From Catenulispora rubra (lineage in GTDB: Bacteria; Actinomycetota; Actinomycetes; Streptomycetales; Catenulisporaceae), in assembly GCF_015356825.1 (NCBI RefSeq), contig NZ_JAACYW010000028.1, positions 1-64,000 of the forward strand: 64,000 nucleotides of DNA, written 5' to 3'. How positions within the stretch are numbered: the stretch's first letter is position 1; each line of letters opens with the position of its first letter. Shown here one piece after another: positions 1 through 9,314 of this stretch. The notes beneath the pieces were generated by a model. It made no database searches. It saw nothing but the letters and a program-made list of their open reading frames with translations, and was not told where the DNA came from. The position numbers and the translations under genes are program-made.

Positions 1-2727
1 GACCTCGGCGACCGTCCGCCGCACCGCCTCCGGCCGCAACCGCGACGCCACACTGCCGACGTGCGGCAGCCCCTCCAACGCTCCCAGAGAACCGCCGAAG
101 TCCAGGCAGTAGAACTGCACCTCGGCCGGCGTATGCGTCAAAGCCAGCGAGCTGATCAGCGTCCGCAGCAGCGTGCTCTTCCCGCTCAACGGCGCACCGA
201 CGATCGCCACGTGCCCGCCGGCCCCGGACAGATCCACCACCAGCGGATCACGCCGCTGCTCGAACGGCCGATCCTCGACACCCACCGGCGCGCACAACGT
301 CCCCCGCCACGGCGAATCCAGCGCGAGCAGACCGTGCTCCGGGTCCTCGACGACCGGACCGACCAGCTCGCCCAACGTCACCGGGACGTCCAACGGCGGC
401 AGCCACACCCGATGCGCGGGACGTCCGTGCCCCTGGATCCGGTCGAGCAAGACGTCGAACATCCGCGGCGCCCGCGCGTCGGAGCCGGTGCCGGTGCCGG
501 ACCCGGAACCCGAAGCGACCGGGTCTGACGGAGCAGGCCCCGCAACCGGCACAGCCGGATCGATCCAAGAAGTCCCGAACGGCACAATCCGCGACTCCCG
601 CACCGCCTCCCGCATCACCGACCCGCTCCGCCGCTGATGCGCCCCGGACACATAGGCCGCCTTGAACCGCGTCAACGTGGACACATCAGACTTCACAAAC
701 CCATGCCCCGGCTCCCCGGGCAGCTCATAAGCGTCCGCCACCCCGATCACCATCCGGCTCTCCATAGCCGAGAACGTCCGCAGGCAGATGCGATACGAAA
801 GGTGCGTCTCCAGCCCGCGCAGCTTGCCCTCCTCAAGCCGCTGCGACGCCAGCAACAGATGCACCCCGAGACTCCGCCCGAGCCGCCCGATCATCACGAA
901 CAGCTCGGCAAACTCCGGCCGCGTCGACAACAACTCGCTGAACTCGTCGACGACCACCAACAACGTCGGCAACGGCTCCAGCAGCGCACCCTGCGCCCGA
1001 GCCCGCTCGTAGTCGTAGACCGAAGTGAAGTTCCCCGCCGACCGCAACAGCTCCTGCCGCCGCACCAGCTCCCCTCGCAGCGCATCCTCCATACGCGCGA
1101 CGAGCGGCAGCTCCTCGGACAGGTTCGTGATCAGCGCCGAGGTGTGCGCCAACCGCTCCAACCCCAGGAACGTCGCGCCGCCCTTGAAGTCGACGAGCAC
1201 GAAGTTCAACGTCTCCGACGAATGCATCACCGCCAGCCCGAGGACCAGCGTCCGCAGCAGCTCGCTCTTCCCCGACCCGGTCGCCCCGATGATCAGTCCG
1301 TGCGGCCCGACACCGCCCTGCGCCGACTCCTTGATATCCAGCTCCACCGGCGCGCCATCGGCACCGACACCTATAGGAAGCCGCAGCCGATCCCGCGCAG
1401 TGCGGTGCCGCCAGAACTCCTCGGGATCGTAGGAATCCAGGTCGTACAAGCCGAGCAACGTAGGCAGATCACAGGTCGCGTCCAGCGGTTCCGGAAGCGC
1501 AGCGCCGCTCCCGATCCGAACCCGCGCCAACACCCGAGCCAAAGCCTCGGCCTGATCCACCGACAACCGATCCGGACGCCCGATCGGCTGCACGTCGTCA
1601 GTACCGTCGGCATTGCGTCGCAGCAGCCCGACACCATCGGCATCTGCCTGCAACCGCAACAGATTCCGGTCCCCGTCTCGCGACGTCGCGCCGGTCAGAT
1701 CCAGCAACATCACGCCTGCGGCGTCCCCGATCGCCAGCTGCGTCTCCGGCGGCACTCGGCCGCCGTCGAGCACGACCACCCACTGCGCCGCCTCCGGATG
1801 CCCGGACCCGCCGGGCCGGAACCGCGGCCGCTCTGCCAGGTCGCCGCCCAGCATCTCCTCCAGGTCGCCGAGGTCCTCGGCGACCATGCGCACCGGGCCC
1901 GCGCCGTCGACCAGCGTCGGATGCTGCGCGTGCGGGAGCCACTTCACCCACGACCACTCCGCGGCCCGCGTCCGCGACGTGCAGACCGCGATCCGCAGAT
2001 CGGCCGGGGCGTGGAACGTCGTCAGCTGGCTGAGCAGCGCGCGGGCCAGATCGCGGGCGACCACCTCGTCGCCGCGCAGCGCGATCCGCGCGTAGGACCG
2101 CAGCGCGACGCCGACCGGCAGCTCCGGGACTTCGGCGTGCGCGCGGATCAGGGAGCGCAGCGCCACCGCGCCGATCGGGTCCAGGTCCTCCAGCGGCTTG
2201 GTGTCCGGGGCGACCAGGCGCATCGCCAGCCGCTGCGGGCCGACGGCGATGCGCACGTTGCCGAAGTCGGGGTCGGTGGCGCGGCGTTCCCACAGCCGGG
2301 ACGTCATCGCCAACGACCACAACGCGTCCGGGTCCGGGCTGTCCCAGTACGCGGCCTCCCGCTGCCGCGAGGCCGTCGCGCGAATTCGGGCCCGGGCCTG
2401 GGAAAGGTAGCGAAGGTAGTCGCGGCGCTCGCCTTCCAGCCGCCGCTTCTTCTCCCCCGATCCACGGCCCAGCTGCCCGACCATCATGCCCATCGTGGAC
2501 ATGCCGTAGAGCCCGCCGGCGAGGTACGTGGCCATGGAGCCGCCGGGGCCGGCGAACATGAAGACCATCGCCGCGCCGCCGGCCGCCATCGGCAGGTACA
2601 CCAGCAGCTGTCCGAAGTTCCCCGCGACCGTCTCGGGGAGTTCCGGGGGCGACTCCAGAAGGAGATCGCCGCGGGGGCGTTCGGGGCCGGGGCGCCGGGC
2701 GGGACGGTGGAACGGTCGGGTCGTCAA
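1..2727 (-). CDS. eccC: EccC, FtsK/SpoIIIE-type ATPase of the ESX (type VII) secretion system, partial
   Basis: Membrane-anchored motor that recognises and drives WXG100-type substrates through the type VII secretion channel. Reading leftward from TTG at 2727 (preceded by TGGGGG) gives MTTRPFHRPARRPGPE, then two hydrophobic segments at about residues 36-85. The first ATPase domain has Walker A GATGSGKS near residue 480 and a DEFSELL Walker B. A second ATPase domain has GAPLSGKST near residue 840. The frame is still open at base 1 after 909 codons. Fused EccCa-EccCb proteins are usually about 1,300 residues, so the third ATPase domain lies outside. It diverges from eccD. The TTG start is inferred from the upstream purine run and from family alignment. 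Confidence 0.93.
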   Translation of the reverse strand, partial: MTTRPFHRPARRPGPERPRGDLLLESPPELPETVAGNFGQLLVYLPMAAGGAAMVFMFAGPGGSMATYLAGGLYGMSTMGMMVGQLGRGSGEKKRRLEGERRDYLRYLSQARARIRATASRQREAAYWDSPDPDALWSLAMTSRLWERRATDPDFGNVRIAVGPQRLAMRLVAPDTKPLEDLDPIGAVALRSLIRAHAEVPELPVGVALRSYARIALRGDEVVARDLARALLSQLTTFHAPADLRIAVCTSRTRAAEWSWVKWLPHAQHPTLVDGAGPVRMVAEDLGDLEEMLGGDLAERPRFRPGGSGHPEAAQWVVVLDGGRVPPETQLAIGDAAGVMLLDLTGATSRDGDRNLLRLQADADGVGLLRRNADGTDDVQPIGRPDRLSVDQAEALARVLARVRIGSGAALPEPLDATCDLPTLLGLYDLDSYDPEEFWRHRTARDRLRLPIGVGADGAPVELDIKESAQGGVGPHGLIIGATGSGKSELLRTLVLGLAVMHSSETLNFVLVDFKGGATFLGLERLAHTSALITNLSEELPLVARMEDALRGELVRRQELLRSAGNFTSVYDYERARAQGALLEPLPTLLVVVDEFSELLSTRPEFAELFVMIGRLGRSLGVHLLLASQRLEEGKLRGLETHLSYRICLRTFSAMESRMVIGVADAYELPGEPGHGFVKSDVSTLTRFKAAYVSGAHQRRSGSVMREAVRESRIVPFGTSWIDPAVPVAGPAPSDPVASGSGSGTGTGSDARAPRMFDVLLDRIQGHGRPAHRVWLPPLDVPVTLGELVGPVVEDPEHGLLALDSPWRGTLCAPVGVEDRPFEQRRDPLVVDLSGAGGHVAIVGAPLSGKSTLLRTLISSLALTHTPAEVQFYCLDFGGSLGALEGLPHVGSVASRLRPEAVRRTVAEV

Positions 2728-2881
2728 GGTGTTGCCCCCATGGTCGGCGGCTCTCCGGGCGTCGCCGCCCCTCCTGCCGAGTCAGGAGTCCGCTACTGTA
2801 CCGAGGCGACGGGAGGTCACAGCGTTTTGCGCACCGTGGCCGTCGCCGGACCCAGACTATTCGCAGGGGGCGAGCTAGGCC
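2728..2881. promoter_or_regulatory. divergent intergenic region between eccC and eccD
   Basis: This 154-bp gap separates the 5' ends of eccC (leftward) and eccD (rightward) and must carry both promoters unless eccD is read from elsewhere. I see the eccC ribosome-binding purines next to 2727. A GCAGGGGGCGAG tract upstream of the eccD ATG could serve as its ribosome-binding site. No convincing -35/-10 pair or palindromic operator stands out. Confidence 0.4.
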
Positions 2882-4357
2882 ATGGAGAGCAGCCCGGCAC
2901 TGTCCTTCTCAGAGACCTGCCGCATCACTGTGGTCGCGCCGCGCATGAAGCTGGACATCGCAGTACCGGCCGACGTCCCGCTGGCGGCGCTGGTCCCGAC
3001 GCTTCTGCTGCACACCGGCGAGCAGGCCGTCGAAGCCGGAGCGGCGCACGGCGGGTGGGCGTTGCAGCGGCTCGGCGAGCCGCCGCTGGACACGAATGGG
3101 ACCTGTGCTGGGCTCGGCATTCTGGATGGCGACATCGTCTACTTCCGGCCCCGGGCCGCCGCCGCACCGGAGGCCGTCTTCGACGATCCGGTGGACGGGA
3201 TCGGGACGATCCTGCGCGACCGCACGCGGCGCTGGACGCCGGAGGCGACGCGGCGGTGCGCGCTGGCGTGCGCCGCGCTGCTGCCGCAGGTTGTGCTGTA
3301 TCCCTTGCTGCATGCGGGCCCGAGCTGGTCGGGGCCGGCGCTTACTGCCGGGATCATCGCGCTGGCCTTGCTTCTGACTGCGGGGGCGCTTTCGCGCGCG
3401 GTCGGCGATAGCGTCGCGGGAGCCTTTTTCGGTGTCGCGGCCGTGCCGTTCGCTGCGGTTGCTGGGCTGCTGGCGCCGCTGGGGGACCATGCGCTGAGCG
3501 GGGTCGGTGCGGCGCATTTGGCGACCGGGGGTGCGGCGGCTTTTGCGGCTTCGGTGCTTGGGGCTTGGTTCGTTGGTGTTGGTGTTGGTGCTGGGGCTGG
3601 TGTCGGCGCGGGCGTTCGTGCTGGTGCCGGCGCTGGACCACAGCCCGAGAAGCCGCCGGCTGGCGCGACGCTGCTGGCCCCTGCGATGACTTCCGCCGCA
3701 GTGGCGCTGGCCGCATTGGCCTCGCTGCGCTGGAATCCCGAAGGCTGCGCGGCTCTCGCGGCCGCGTTGATGCTGGCCATCAGCGTCCTGATACCACGCA
3801 TCGCCTACCGCTCCGCCGGACTGCCCGGCGCGGTAGTCCCGTTGAACGCCTCAGACCTGCGTGCGCAAAGCACCCCGCTGTCCACGGCAGCTCTGGCCGG
3901 ACGCAGCGTCACCGCCGACCGGCTCGTCACCTCCCTGGTCGCCGGCTCGGCGCTGGCGGTGGCCGCGTGCACGGCCTTCGCGTTGCGCTGGCCCGGCTGG
4001 ACGCCGCCGGTCCTGGCCGCGGTGATCGCGATTCTACTCGCGTTGCGTGCGCGGCTGTTCGGCGGCGTCACGCAGCGGTGGTGGCTGATCGGGGCCGCGC
4101 TGGCCGTCGCGATACCGACCGCCGCCACTGTCGCAGAGCGCTGGCGCAGCGGCGATGTCGGGCTCGGCGTGGTCGTGGGTGTGGTCCTGCTCGCGACCGC
4201 GGTCATCGGCCGGATCGCGGTTCAGCCGGAACGCCGCTTCGCCCCGACCCTCGCGCGCTGGGCCGACCTGCTGGAACTGACCGGCGTCATGGCGACTGTG
4301 CCGCTGGCGCTGCTGATGTTGGGAACGTTCGGCTACTTCCGGTCCCTCGGCAGCTGA
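2882..4357 (+). CDS. eccD: EccD, polytopic membrane channel component of ESX secretion
   Basis: EccD forms most of the membrane vestibule of the type VII secretion complex. The 491-residue product begins with a ubiquitin-like (YukD-type) cytosolic domain of about 90 residues (CRITVVAPRMKLDIAVPADV, later LGILDGDIVYFRP). A long run of hydrophobic segments follows from about residue 125 to the end, as expected for the roughly 11-helix EccD family and of normal length. A Gly/Val/Ala-rich stretch at about residues 220-260 (GVGVGAGAGVGAG) is unusually repetitive. eccB starts one base after the stop, so the two are translationally coupled. The identification rests on the N-terminal domain plus topology and on the neighbouring eccC and eccB. 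Confidence 0.9.
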   Translation: MESSPALSFSETCRITVVAPRMKLDIAVPADVPLAALVPTLLLHTGEQAVEAGAAHGGWALQRLGEPPLDTNGTCAGLGILDGDIVYFRPRAAAAPEAVFDDPVDGIGTILRDRTRRWTPEATRRCALACAALLPQVVLYPLLHAGPSWSGPALTAGIIALALLLTAGALSRAVGDSVAGAFFGVAAVPFAAVAGLLAPLGDHALSGVGAAHLATGGAAAFAASVLGAWFVGVGVGAGAGVGAGVRAGAGAGPQPEKPPAGATLLAPAMTSAAVALAALASLRWNPEGCAALAAALMLAISVLIPRIAYRSAGLPGAVVPLNASDLRAQSTPLSTAALAGRSVTADRLVTSLVAGSALAVAACTAFALRWPGWTPPVLAAVIAILLALRARLFGGVTQRWWLIGAALAVAIPTAATVAERWRSGDVGLGVVVGVVLLATAVIGRIAVQPERRFAPTLARWADLLELTGVMATVPLALLMLGTFGYFRSLGS

Positions 4358-4358
4358 C

Positions 4359-5918
4359 ATGGCGGTCCAGAGCAGACGAGACCAGGTCCTGGCGTACCGA
4401 TTCCTACTGCGGCGGCGACACGCGACGCTGCTGAGCGGTGACCCGGACTCCCCAGAAGCACCACTTCGCAAGCTGAGCACGGCGACCTTCGCGAGCATCA
4501 TGCTCGCGACGCTGATGGCCGCCGGTGCCGGAGTCCTCGGCGCACTCAGTCCGGGGCACAGTGCGTCGTGGCGGGACCCGAACGTGGTCATCGTCGCGAA
4601 GGAGACCGGCAGCCGCTTCATCTACGACCCGACGCCGGCTCCGCCCGGATCGCCACCCGCGCTGCACCAGATTCTGAACTACACCTCGGCCCGGCTGCTG
4701 CTGGGTTCGTCGGGGTGGAAGACGGTGTCGGTGTCGGAGAAGTCGCTGGCCGACGTTCCTCGTGCCGCCGACATCGGGATCGTCGGCGCGCCCGATGATC
4801 TGCCGAGCGCCGGCAACGTGCACGGCGGCCCATGGACCGTGTGCTCGCTACCCGGAACCAACGCTCAGAACCAGCCAGTGACGCTGACCCGCCTAACCAT
4901 CGGCGCGACCGCCGACACCCCGGCCGGCGCCGCACTCGGTACCCCGCTCGGCGACCAGGGCCTGGTGGTGCAGGCCGGCGGCGGTTACTGGCTGGTCTGG
5001 CACGGCCACCGGTTCCAGATCGGCGACCCCACCGCGGCGGCCAACAGCGACACCCCGGCCCGGGTCCTCACCTTCCTTGGCTGGTCGCCGGGTCAGGCGC
5101 TGCCGGTGAGCCAGGCGTGGCTGGACAGTCTCAGTGCCCTGGCTCCGCTGCGTGCGCCGCATCTGGACAACGGCACGCCGCCGGCGAACGTGACGGTGAC
5201 CGGGCAGAAGGTGTCGGTCGGGCAGCTGGTGCGGGTGCCGGCGCAGAACGGCGTGGCCGAGCGGCTGTTCGTGGTCACGGTGAAGGGGTTCGTGCAGATC
5301 GACAACCTGCAGTATCAGCTGCTTGCGACGGCCTCGGACCTGCAGCCGATGACCGGCACCCCGCTGGACGTCGGCAACGGCCAGTCCGGCGACGCCGCGA
5401 CGGTGTCGTCCGGCGACGGGCAGTGGCCGCAGACGCCGCCGACGTTGGTGAACGCTGCGGCGGCTGGTCCGTCCACAGCCTGTGCAAGCACGGCGGGTGC
5501 GACTACTTCGGGTGCGACTACGTCCGGTGCCGACGGCACCATGTCTGTGTCGGTCGCCCCGGCCACGACCGGGCAGCCGGCCTGCTACCGCCTGCCGCCG
5601 CAGACGCCGTCCGCGACGTACCTGGCCGACTGCGTTGATGTGGCGCCCGGGACTGCGGCTGTGGTGCGGAGCCGGACGAACGCAGGTGTGGCAGCGGCGG
5701 TATATCTGGTCAGCGGCAACGGGGAGTACACCGCCAAGGACTCCCTCGGCCCAGATCCGGCGACCACGCTCAAGGCCCTCGGCTACGCTGCGGTGGTCCC
5801 GGTCACGGTCCCGCAGATGATGCTGGATCTGTTGCCCGACGGCCCGGCACTGACCGCGGATGCCGCGCGGGAGGCGGTTGTGCCGCCGGGGCCTGGGGCG
5901 AGTGGCTCGGGATCGTAG
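4359..5918 (+). CDS. eccB: EccB, single-pass ESX membrane component
   Basis: EccB anchors a large extracytoplasmic domain to the type VII complex. The 519-residue product shows the family pattern: a basic N-terminus with RRDQVLAYRFLLRRRHATLL, one transmembrane helix at about residues 43-66 (ATFASIMLATLMAAGAGVLG), then a long secreted domain. Length is typical (about 480-520). Residues about 360-400 are rich in Thr/Ser/Gly/Ala (TSGATTSGADGT), probably a flexible linker. It follows eccD with a one-base gap and ends 182 bp before the first WXG100 gene. EccE and a mycosin protease are not seen in this window and may lie to the left. Confidence 0.92.
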   Translation: MAVQSRRDQVLAYRFLLRRRHATLLSGDPDSPEAPLRKLSTATFASIMLATLMAAGAGVLGALSPGHSASWRDPNVVIVAKETGSRFIYDPTPAPPGSPPALHQILNYTSARLLLGSSGWKTVSVSEKSLADVPRAADIGIVGAPDDLPSAGNVHGGPWTVCSLPGTNAQNQPVTLTRLTIGATADTPAGAALGTPLGDQGLVVQAGGGYWLVWHGHRFQIGDPTAAANSDTPARVLTFLGWSPGQALPVSQAWLDSLSALAPLRAPHLDNGTPPANVTVTGQKVSVGQLVRVPAQNGVAERLFVVTVKGFVQIDNLQYQLLATASDLQPMTGTPLDVGNGQSGDAATVSSGDGQWPQTPPTLVNAAAAGPSTACASTAGATTSGATTSGADGTMSVSVAPATTGQPACYRLPPQTPSATYLADCVDVAPGTAAVVRSRTNAGVAAAVYLVSGNGEYTAKDSLGPDPATTLKALGYAAVVPVTVPQMMLDLLPDGPALTADAAREAVVPPGPGASGSGS

Positions 5919-6100
5919 GGCCGGTCTGTCCCGTCGCTCCAAGACGCCGGCTCTCGCCGATCGCCGCCCGAAACCGGTTACACCCGCGTCGCCGCACGAA
6001 TATCAACGCCCTGTAGGGCGACTCAGACGCCTGTGGCCTCGTATGGTATTGAGCAAATGGAACGGCGTGCGCCGGTCTGGTTCGTAATCGAGGAGGCGAC

Positions 6101-6433
6101 ATGAGCGACGGTGCGAGCGGCCTGGTCGGAGCGGATCTCCATGGGATGCAGTCGGGGCAGACCGCGATCCAGGACGCGATCGACAACCTGCAGAACCTGG
6201 CGAGCCGCCTGGACGCGGCCCGGGATGCCACCCACGGGGGTTGGCAGTCGCAGGGGGCGGACCTGATGCGCGAGGTCATGCTGGAGTTCCACAACGAGTA
6301 CCAGTCCATGGTCCGCGATCTGGAGAACATCCTGCACAACATGGGTGCCAACCAGCGGAACTACGCGGTCAGCATCGAGAACGAGACCGCGGGTGTGAAG
6401 CGCCTGTCGAGTCTTCTCGGCGGCCAGGGCTGA
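6101..6433 (+). CDS. WXG100 family ESX substrate (EsxA/EsxB-like)
   Basis: Small helical-hairpin protein (110 residues) of the WXG100 family, secreted by the adjacent ESX machine, usually as a dimer. It has the expected two-helix pattern with the turn at HGGWQSQGADL: the Trp is kept and the third position is Ser instead of Gly, a common variant. The start ATG follows a strong GAGGAGGCGAC ribosome-binding site. The next WXG100 gene starts about 75 bp downstream, so the two probably form the canonical pair. Which of EsxA or EsxB it matches cannot be decided by eye. Confidence 0.85.
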   Translation: MSDGASGLVGADLHGMQSGQTAIQDAIDNLQNLASRLDAARDATHGGWQSQGADLMREVMLEFHNEYQSMVRDLENILHNMGANQRNYAVSIENETAGVKRLSSLLGGQG

Positions 6434-6507
6434 CGATTCCGCCGGGCCGGTTCTCCGGTTCGCGGCAGGCAGGCTTCTTCCATTCCATTCGAAAGGCGGG
6501 GAACACC

Positions 6508-6810
6508 GTGGGCAACCCGGACTTCATGAACATCCAGTACGCGACGATCTCGGACTTCGTCACCGAGCTGACCGCCATCAACACCGCGGGTCGGCAGCTG
6601 ATCGAGGACCTGACCACCACGCTGCAAAGCAACACCGAGCTCTGGAACGGCATCGCGAAGCTGGGCTACGACGACGTGCACCGCAAGTGGAACGGTCAGT
6701 TCGAGCGGATGAGCACGATCCTCAGCGAAGTGCAGAGCCACGGCAACCAGACGCAGGAGCTCTACCAGGAGATCGAGGCCCAGAACATCTCCCTGTGGGG
6801 CGGTCAGTAG
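6508..6810 (+). CDS. WXG100 family ESX substrate, second member of the pair
   Basis: A 100-residue helical protein starting at GTG 6508 after GAAAGGCGGGGAAC. The frame stays open further upstream, but the ribosome-binding site and homologous length favour this GTG (VGNPDFMNIQYATISDF). A KWNGQFERM segment supplies the WXG-like turn between two amphipathic helices. The C-terminal half (ELYQEIEAQNISLWGG) is acidic with hydrophobic periodicity, in the region where secretion signals of WXG100 partners sit. It probably heterodimerises with the product of the gene at 6101. Function is inferred from size, motif and context. Confidence 0.8.
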   Translation: MGNPDFMNIQYATISDFVTELTAINTAGRQLIEDLTTTLQSNTELWNGIAKLGYDDVHRKWNGQFERMSTILSEVQSHGNQTQELYQEIEAQNISLWGGQ

Positions 6811-6859
6811 ACCGGCGGGTCCAGCACGTCGACAGAGGAGCCGGAAGTGAGGTGGAAAG

Positions 6860-7366
6860 GTGACCGGCGGCAGCCCCGACGGTGACATCACCGCGGAATT
6901 CACCGCACTGCAGAGGCTGGCCGGCGGGGGGCCGGGGGCGGGGGCCGGAAGCGGCCTGCCCGCGGTCATCACGTCGCTGAGCTCGCTGCAGAAGGACTGC
7001 AGCACACCGTTGCAGTTCGCCAACGGTGTGGCGTTCCCCGACGCCGGCACGTTCGGGGACTACTACACGTCAGTGCTCGACCAGCTGGTCGGCCCGCAGC
7101 CGAACGCGGGCATGCAGCTGCTGGTCACGCACGTGACCGCGCTGTCCGACGTCGCACAGTGGACGACGACCAACTACCAGAGCGCGGCGGATCTGGAGAA
7201 GGCCGGCGCGAGCGTCATCAACGAACGGCTCAACCAGGTGCTCACCGGCCCGACCGGGACGACGACCGGAACCACCGGAACCACCGGGACAACTGGAACG
7301 ACTGGCACAACCGGCACGACCGGCACGACCGGCACCACGCCGACCCAGACGGGAGGCGCGAAGTGA
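6860..7366 (+). CDS. hypothetical protein with Thr-Gly-rich tail, ESX locus
   Basis: A 168-residue protein from GTG 6860, preceded by GAGGTGGAAAG. Residues 1-125 look helical (LQRLAGGGPGAG, then SSLQKDCSTPLQFANG). The last 40 residues are a tandem TGT-type repeat ending GTTPTQTGGAK, which at DNA level is a series of ACCGGCACG/ACCGGAACC units. Its stop overlaps the next gene's start (GTGA). No known domain is recognised. The helical N-domain with a disordered tail, inside the ESX gene set, suggests an Esp-like secreted or chaperoned substrate. This is inference from context only. Confidence 0.75.
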   Translation: MTGGSPDGDITAEFTALQRLAGGGPGAGAGSGLPAVITSLSSLQKDCSTPLQFANGVAFPDAGTFGDYYTSVLDQLVGPQPNAGMQLLVTHVTALSDVAQWTTTNYQSAADLEKAGASVINERLNQVLTGPTGTTTGTTGTTGTTGTTGTTGTTGTTGTTPTQTGGAK

Positions 7367-9183
7367 GCCGCCCCGACCCGGGTCCCACCTACAGCCCCAG
7401 CCGCTCGACCAGCACAGCTCCGTCGGCGGCCAACGCCGCGCTGGCCAACCAGCAGATCGAGGCGATCTTCCGGCCCAACGGCAAGTCCACCCCGATCGAC
7501 GACTACATCGGCCAGCTCAACACCGTGGCGCAGAACTGGAGGATCAACGCCGGCGTCCTGCAGCAGACGGTCAGCGATCCGGCGACGCCGACCTCGATGG
7601 CTGGCCTGATCAGCGCCAACACCGGCGACCTGAAGTGGACCGGAGCGGCGGCCAGCGACTACGGGACCAAGGCCACGGCGACCGCCGCGTACGGGGACCA
7701 GATCGCGCAGACCATGCCGAAGATCCAGACCGTGCTGGCGGGCCTGGCCGGCAACCTCGGCAAGAGCAAAACCGCCTTCCAGCCGATCTTCGACGCCTGG
7801 GGCACCCCGAGTTCGGGCAGCAAGGCGGTGGTGCCGAACGCCATGGCGACAATCGTCTCGACCTGGCTGCCGGCCAACTGCATCTGGGTCCAGACCCAGC
7901 AGAGCGAGCAGTACACCAGCTACTCGGACCAGTCCGGGCCGATGAGCGTCAGCGCCATGATCTACATCCCGGCGCAGAACATGCACGCGGACCCGTCGAA
8001 CCCGTACATAGCCAGCACTTTCGACCTGTACGCGCCGAACCAGAACGGCTCCGGCGACTACGGCTACTCGGGCCTGGTGTGGTGCTCCTACAACCCGAAC
8101 GACACCTACCCGCAGGTCCAGAAGATCACGGTCTTCGACTCGGCCGACGGCAACAACATGGTCACCGAGAAGGACCCCAGCGTCTTCACGGCCGGGTACC
8201 TCCAGCAGCACTTCTGGCAGCAGTACGGCACGCATCTGCAGGACCTGATGACGATCACCGGGCAGCACTTCACCGACGCCCGGTCCCAGTTCCCGCCGCT
8301 CCCGCAGCCGGACAAGGCCCTGAAGCCGCCGACCGGTGACGCGACCGGCCCCGGCGGAAAGGGCGGCCTTGGCACAGGCGGTCTGGGCGCTGGTGGCCTG
8401 GGGACCGGCGGCCTCGGCACCGGCGGCAAGATCGGCAGCCCCGGCGCCACCGGCCTCAAGCAGCCCCCGCTGCCGAAGACGCCGACCGGTGTGACGACGC
8501 CTCCGCCCTACCACCTGCCGACGCCGAATCCGCCGGCCACCGGCCTGCCGGGCCCGGGCAACGGCGGCCTGCCCGGCGGCAACAACGGCCTGCCGAACCC
8601 GCCTGGAAGCGCGAACGGCGGCTTCCCGACACCGACCGGGCTCCCGAATCCGGTCGGCACACCGGGCGGCTACACCTCCACGCAGACCGCCGGCTTCAAC
8701 CCGAACCAGCTCCCGACGATGACCTCGGGCCTGCCCGGCGGCGGACCCGGTGGGCTCGGTGGTCTCGGCGGGCTCGGTGGCGGTGGCGGCCTCGGCCCCG
8801 GCGGCGCGGCCACCGGCCTGGCCGGGACCGGCGGCGGCCTCGGAGGACTCGGCGGCGTCGGCGGCCTCGGAGCTCTGGGCACCGGCGGATACGGCGGCGG
8901 CACACCGACCGCCGGCGCCAACGGCGGCCTGGGCACCACAGCCTCCGGCGCGCCGCTGGCCGCCGGCGAGACCGCAGCAGCGCAGGGCGCGCTCGGCGAA
9001 CAAGCGGCGATGGCCGAGGCCGGCACAGCCGGCCGCATGCCGATGATGCCGCCGATGGCTCCGATGGGGATGAACAGCGGCAACGGAGATCGCAACCGCA
9101 AGTCCTGGCTTCCAGAAGAGGAGGACCTGTGGGGTCTGGCCGAGGGTTCGGCCGCCCCACCGGTCATCGGTAGCGAGCCCTAG
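7363..9183 (+). CDS. Gly/Pro-rich ESX-associated protein, WXG-like N-terminal domain
   Basis: A 606-residue protein. I start it at GTG 7363, which overlaps the upstream stop, giving VSRPDPGPTYSPSRST; the frame is open further upstream but overlaps the previous gene. Residues about 20-320 contain a helical region with WTGAAASDYGTKATATAAYG (WXG-like), followed by a less repetitive domain (QQSEQYTSYSDQSGPM). From about residue 325 the protein is low complexity: GGLGTGGLGAGG runs, Pro-rich linkers and GGLGGLGGLGGGGGLG. The tail is charged (RNRKSWLPEEEDLWGLAE), a pattern seen in Esp/PPE-like ESX substrates. No signal peptide is visible. It may be a secreted structural or chaperone protein of this ESX system. 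Confidence 0.75.
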   Translation: MSRPDPGPTYSPSRSTSTAPSAANAALANQQIEAIFRPNGKSTPIDDYIGQLNTVAQNWRINAGVLQQTVSDPATPTSMAGLISANTGDLKWTGAAASDYGTKATATAAYGDQIAQTMPKIQTVLAGLAGNLGKSKTAFQPIFDAWGTPSSGSKAVVPNAMATIVSTWLPANCIWVQTQQSEQYTSYSDQSGPMSVSAMIYIPAQNMHADPSNPYIASTFDLYAPNQNGSGDYGYSGLVWCSYNPNDTYPQVQKITVFDSADGNNMVTEKDPSVFTAGYLQQHFWQQYGTHLQDLMTITGQHFTDARSQFPPLPQPDKALKPPTGDATGPGGKGGLGTGGLGAGGLGTGGLGTGGKIGSPGATGLKQPPLPKTPTGVTTPPPYHLPTPNPPATGLPGPGNGGLPGGNNGLPNPPGSANGGFPTPTGLPNPVGTPGGYTSTQTAGFNPNQLPTMTSGLPGGGPGGLGGLGGLGGGGGLGPGGAATGLAGTGGGLGGLGGVGGLGALGTGGYGGGTPTAGANGGLGTTASGAPLAAGETAAAQGALGEQAAMAEAGTAGRMPMMPPMAPMGMNSGNGDRNRKSWLPEEEDLWGLAEGSAAPPVIGSEP

Positions 9184-9314
9184 ACGGCATAGATCAATAC
9201 CGAACACAGATCAAGACAGAACAACGCCGACGGCGACCCGCCGCCTGCGACGCCCACCAAGACGTCGCAGGCGGCGCCGGGCTCGGCTCCACCACTTGGC
9301 GGAAGGCAGGCACC

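Noticed and set aside
637..3411. A 924-codon open frame on the plus strand across the first 3 kb.
   Set aside because: It is antisense to eccC, is dominated by Arg/Gln/Pro/His from GC-rich complementary codons, and has no recognisable domain. The minus strand reads a perfect EccC with both Walker motifs.
7174..9207. A 677-codon open frame on the minus strand.
   Set aside because: It is opposite the Gly-rich ESX protein. Its composition is an artefact of the Gly/Pro-rich complement and it has no start signals or domain.
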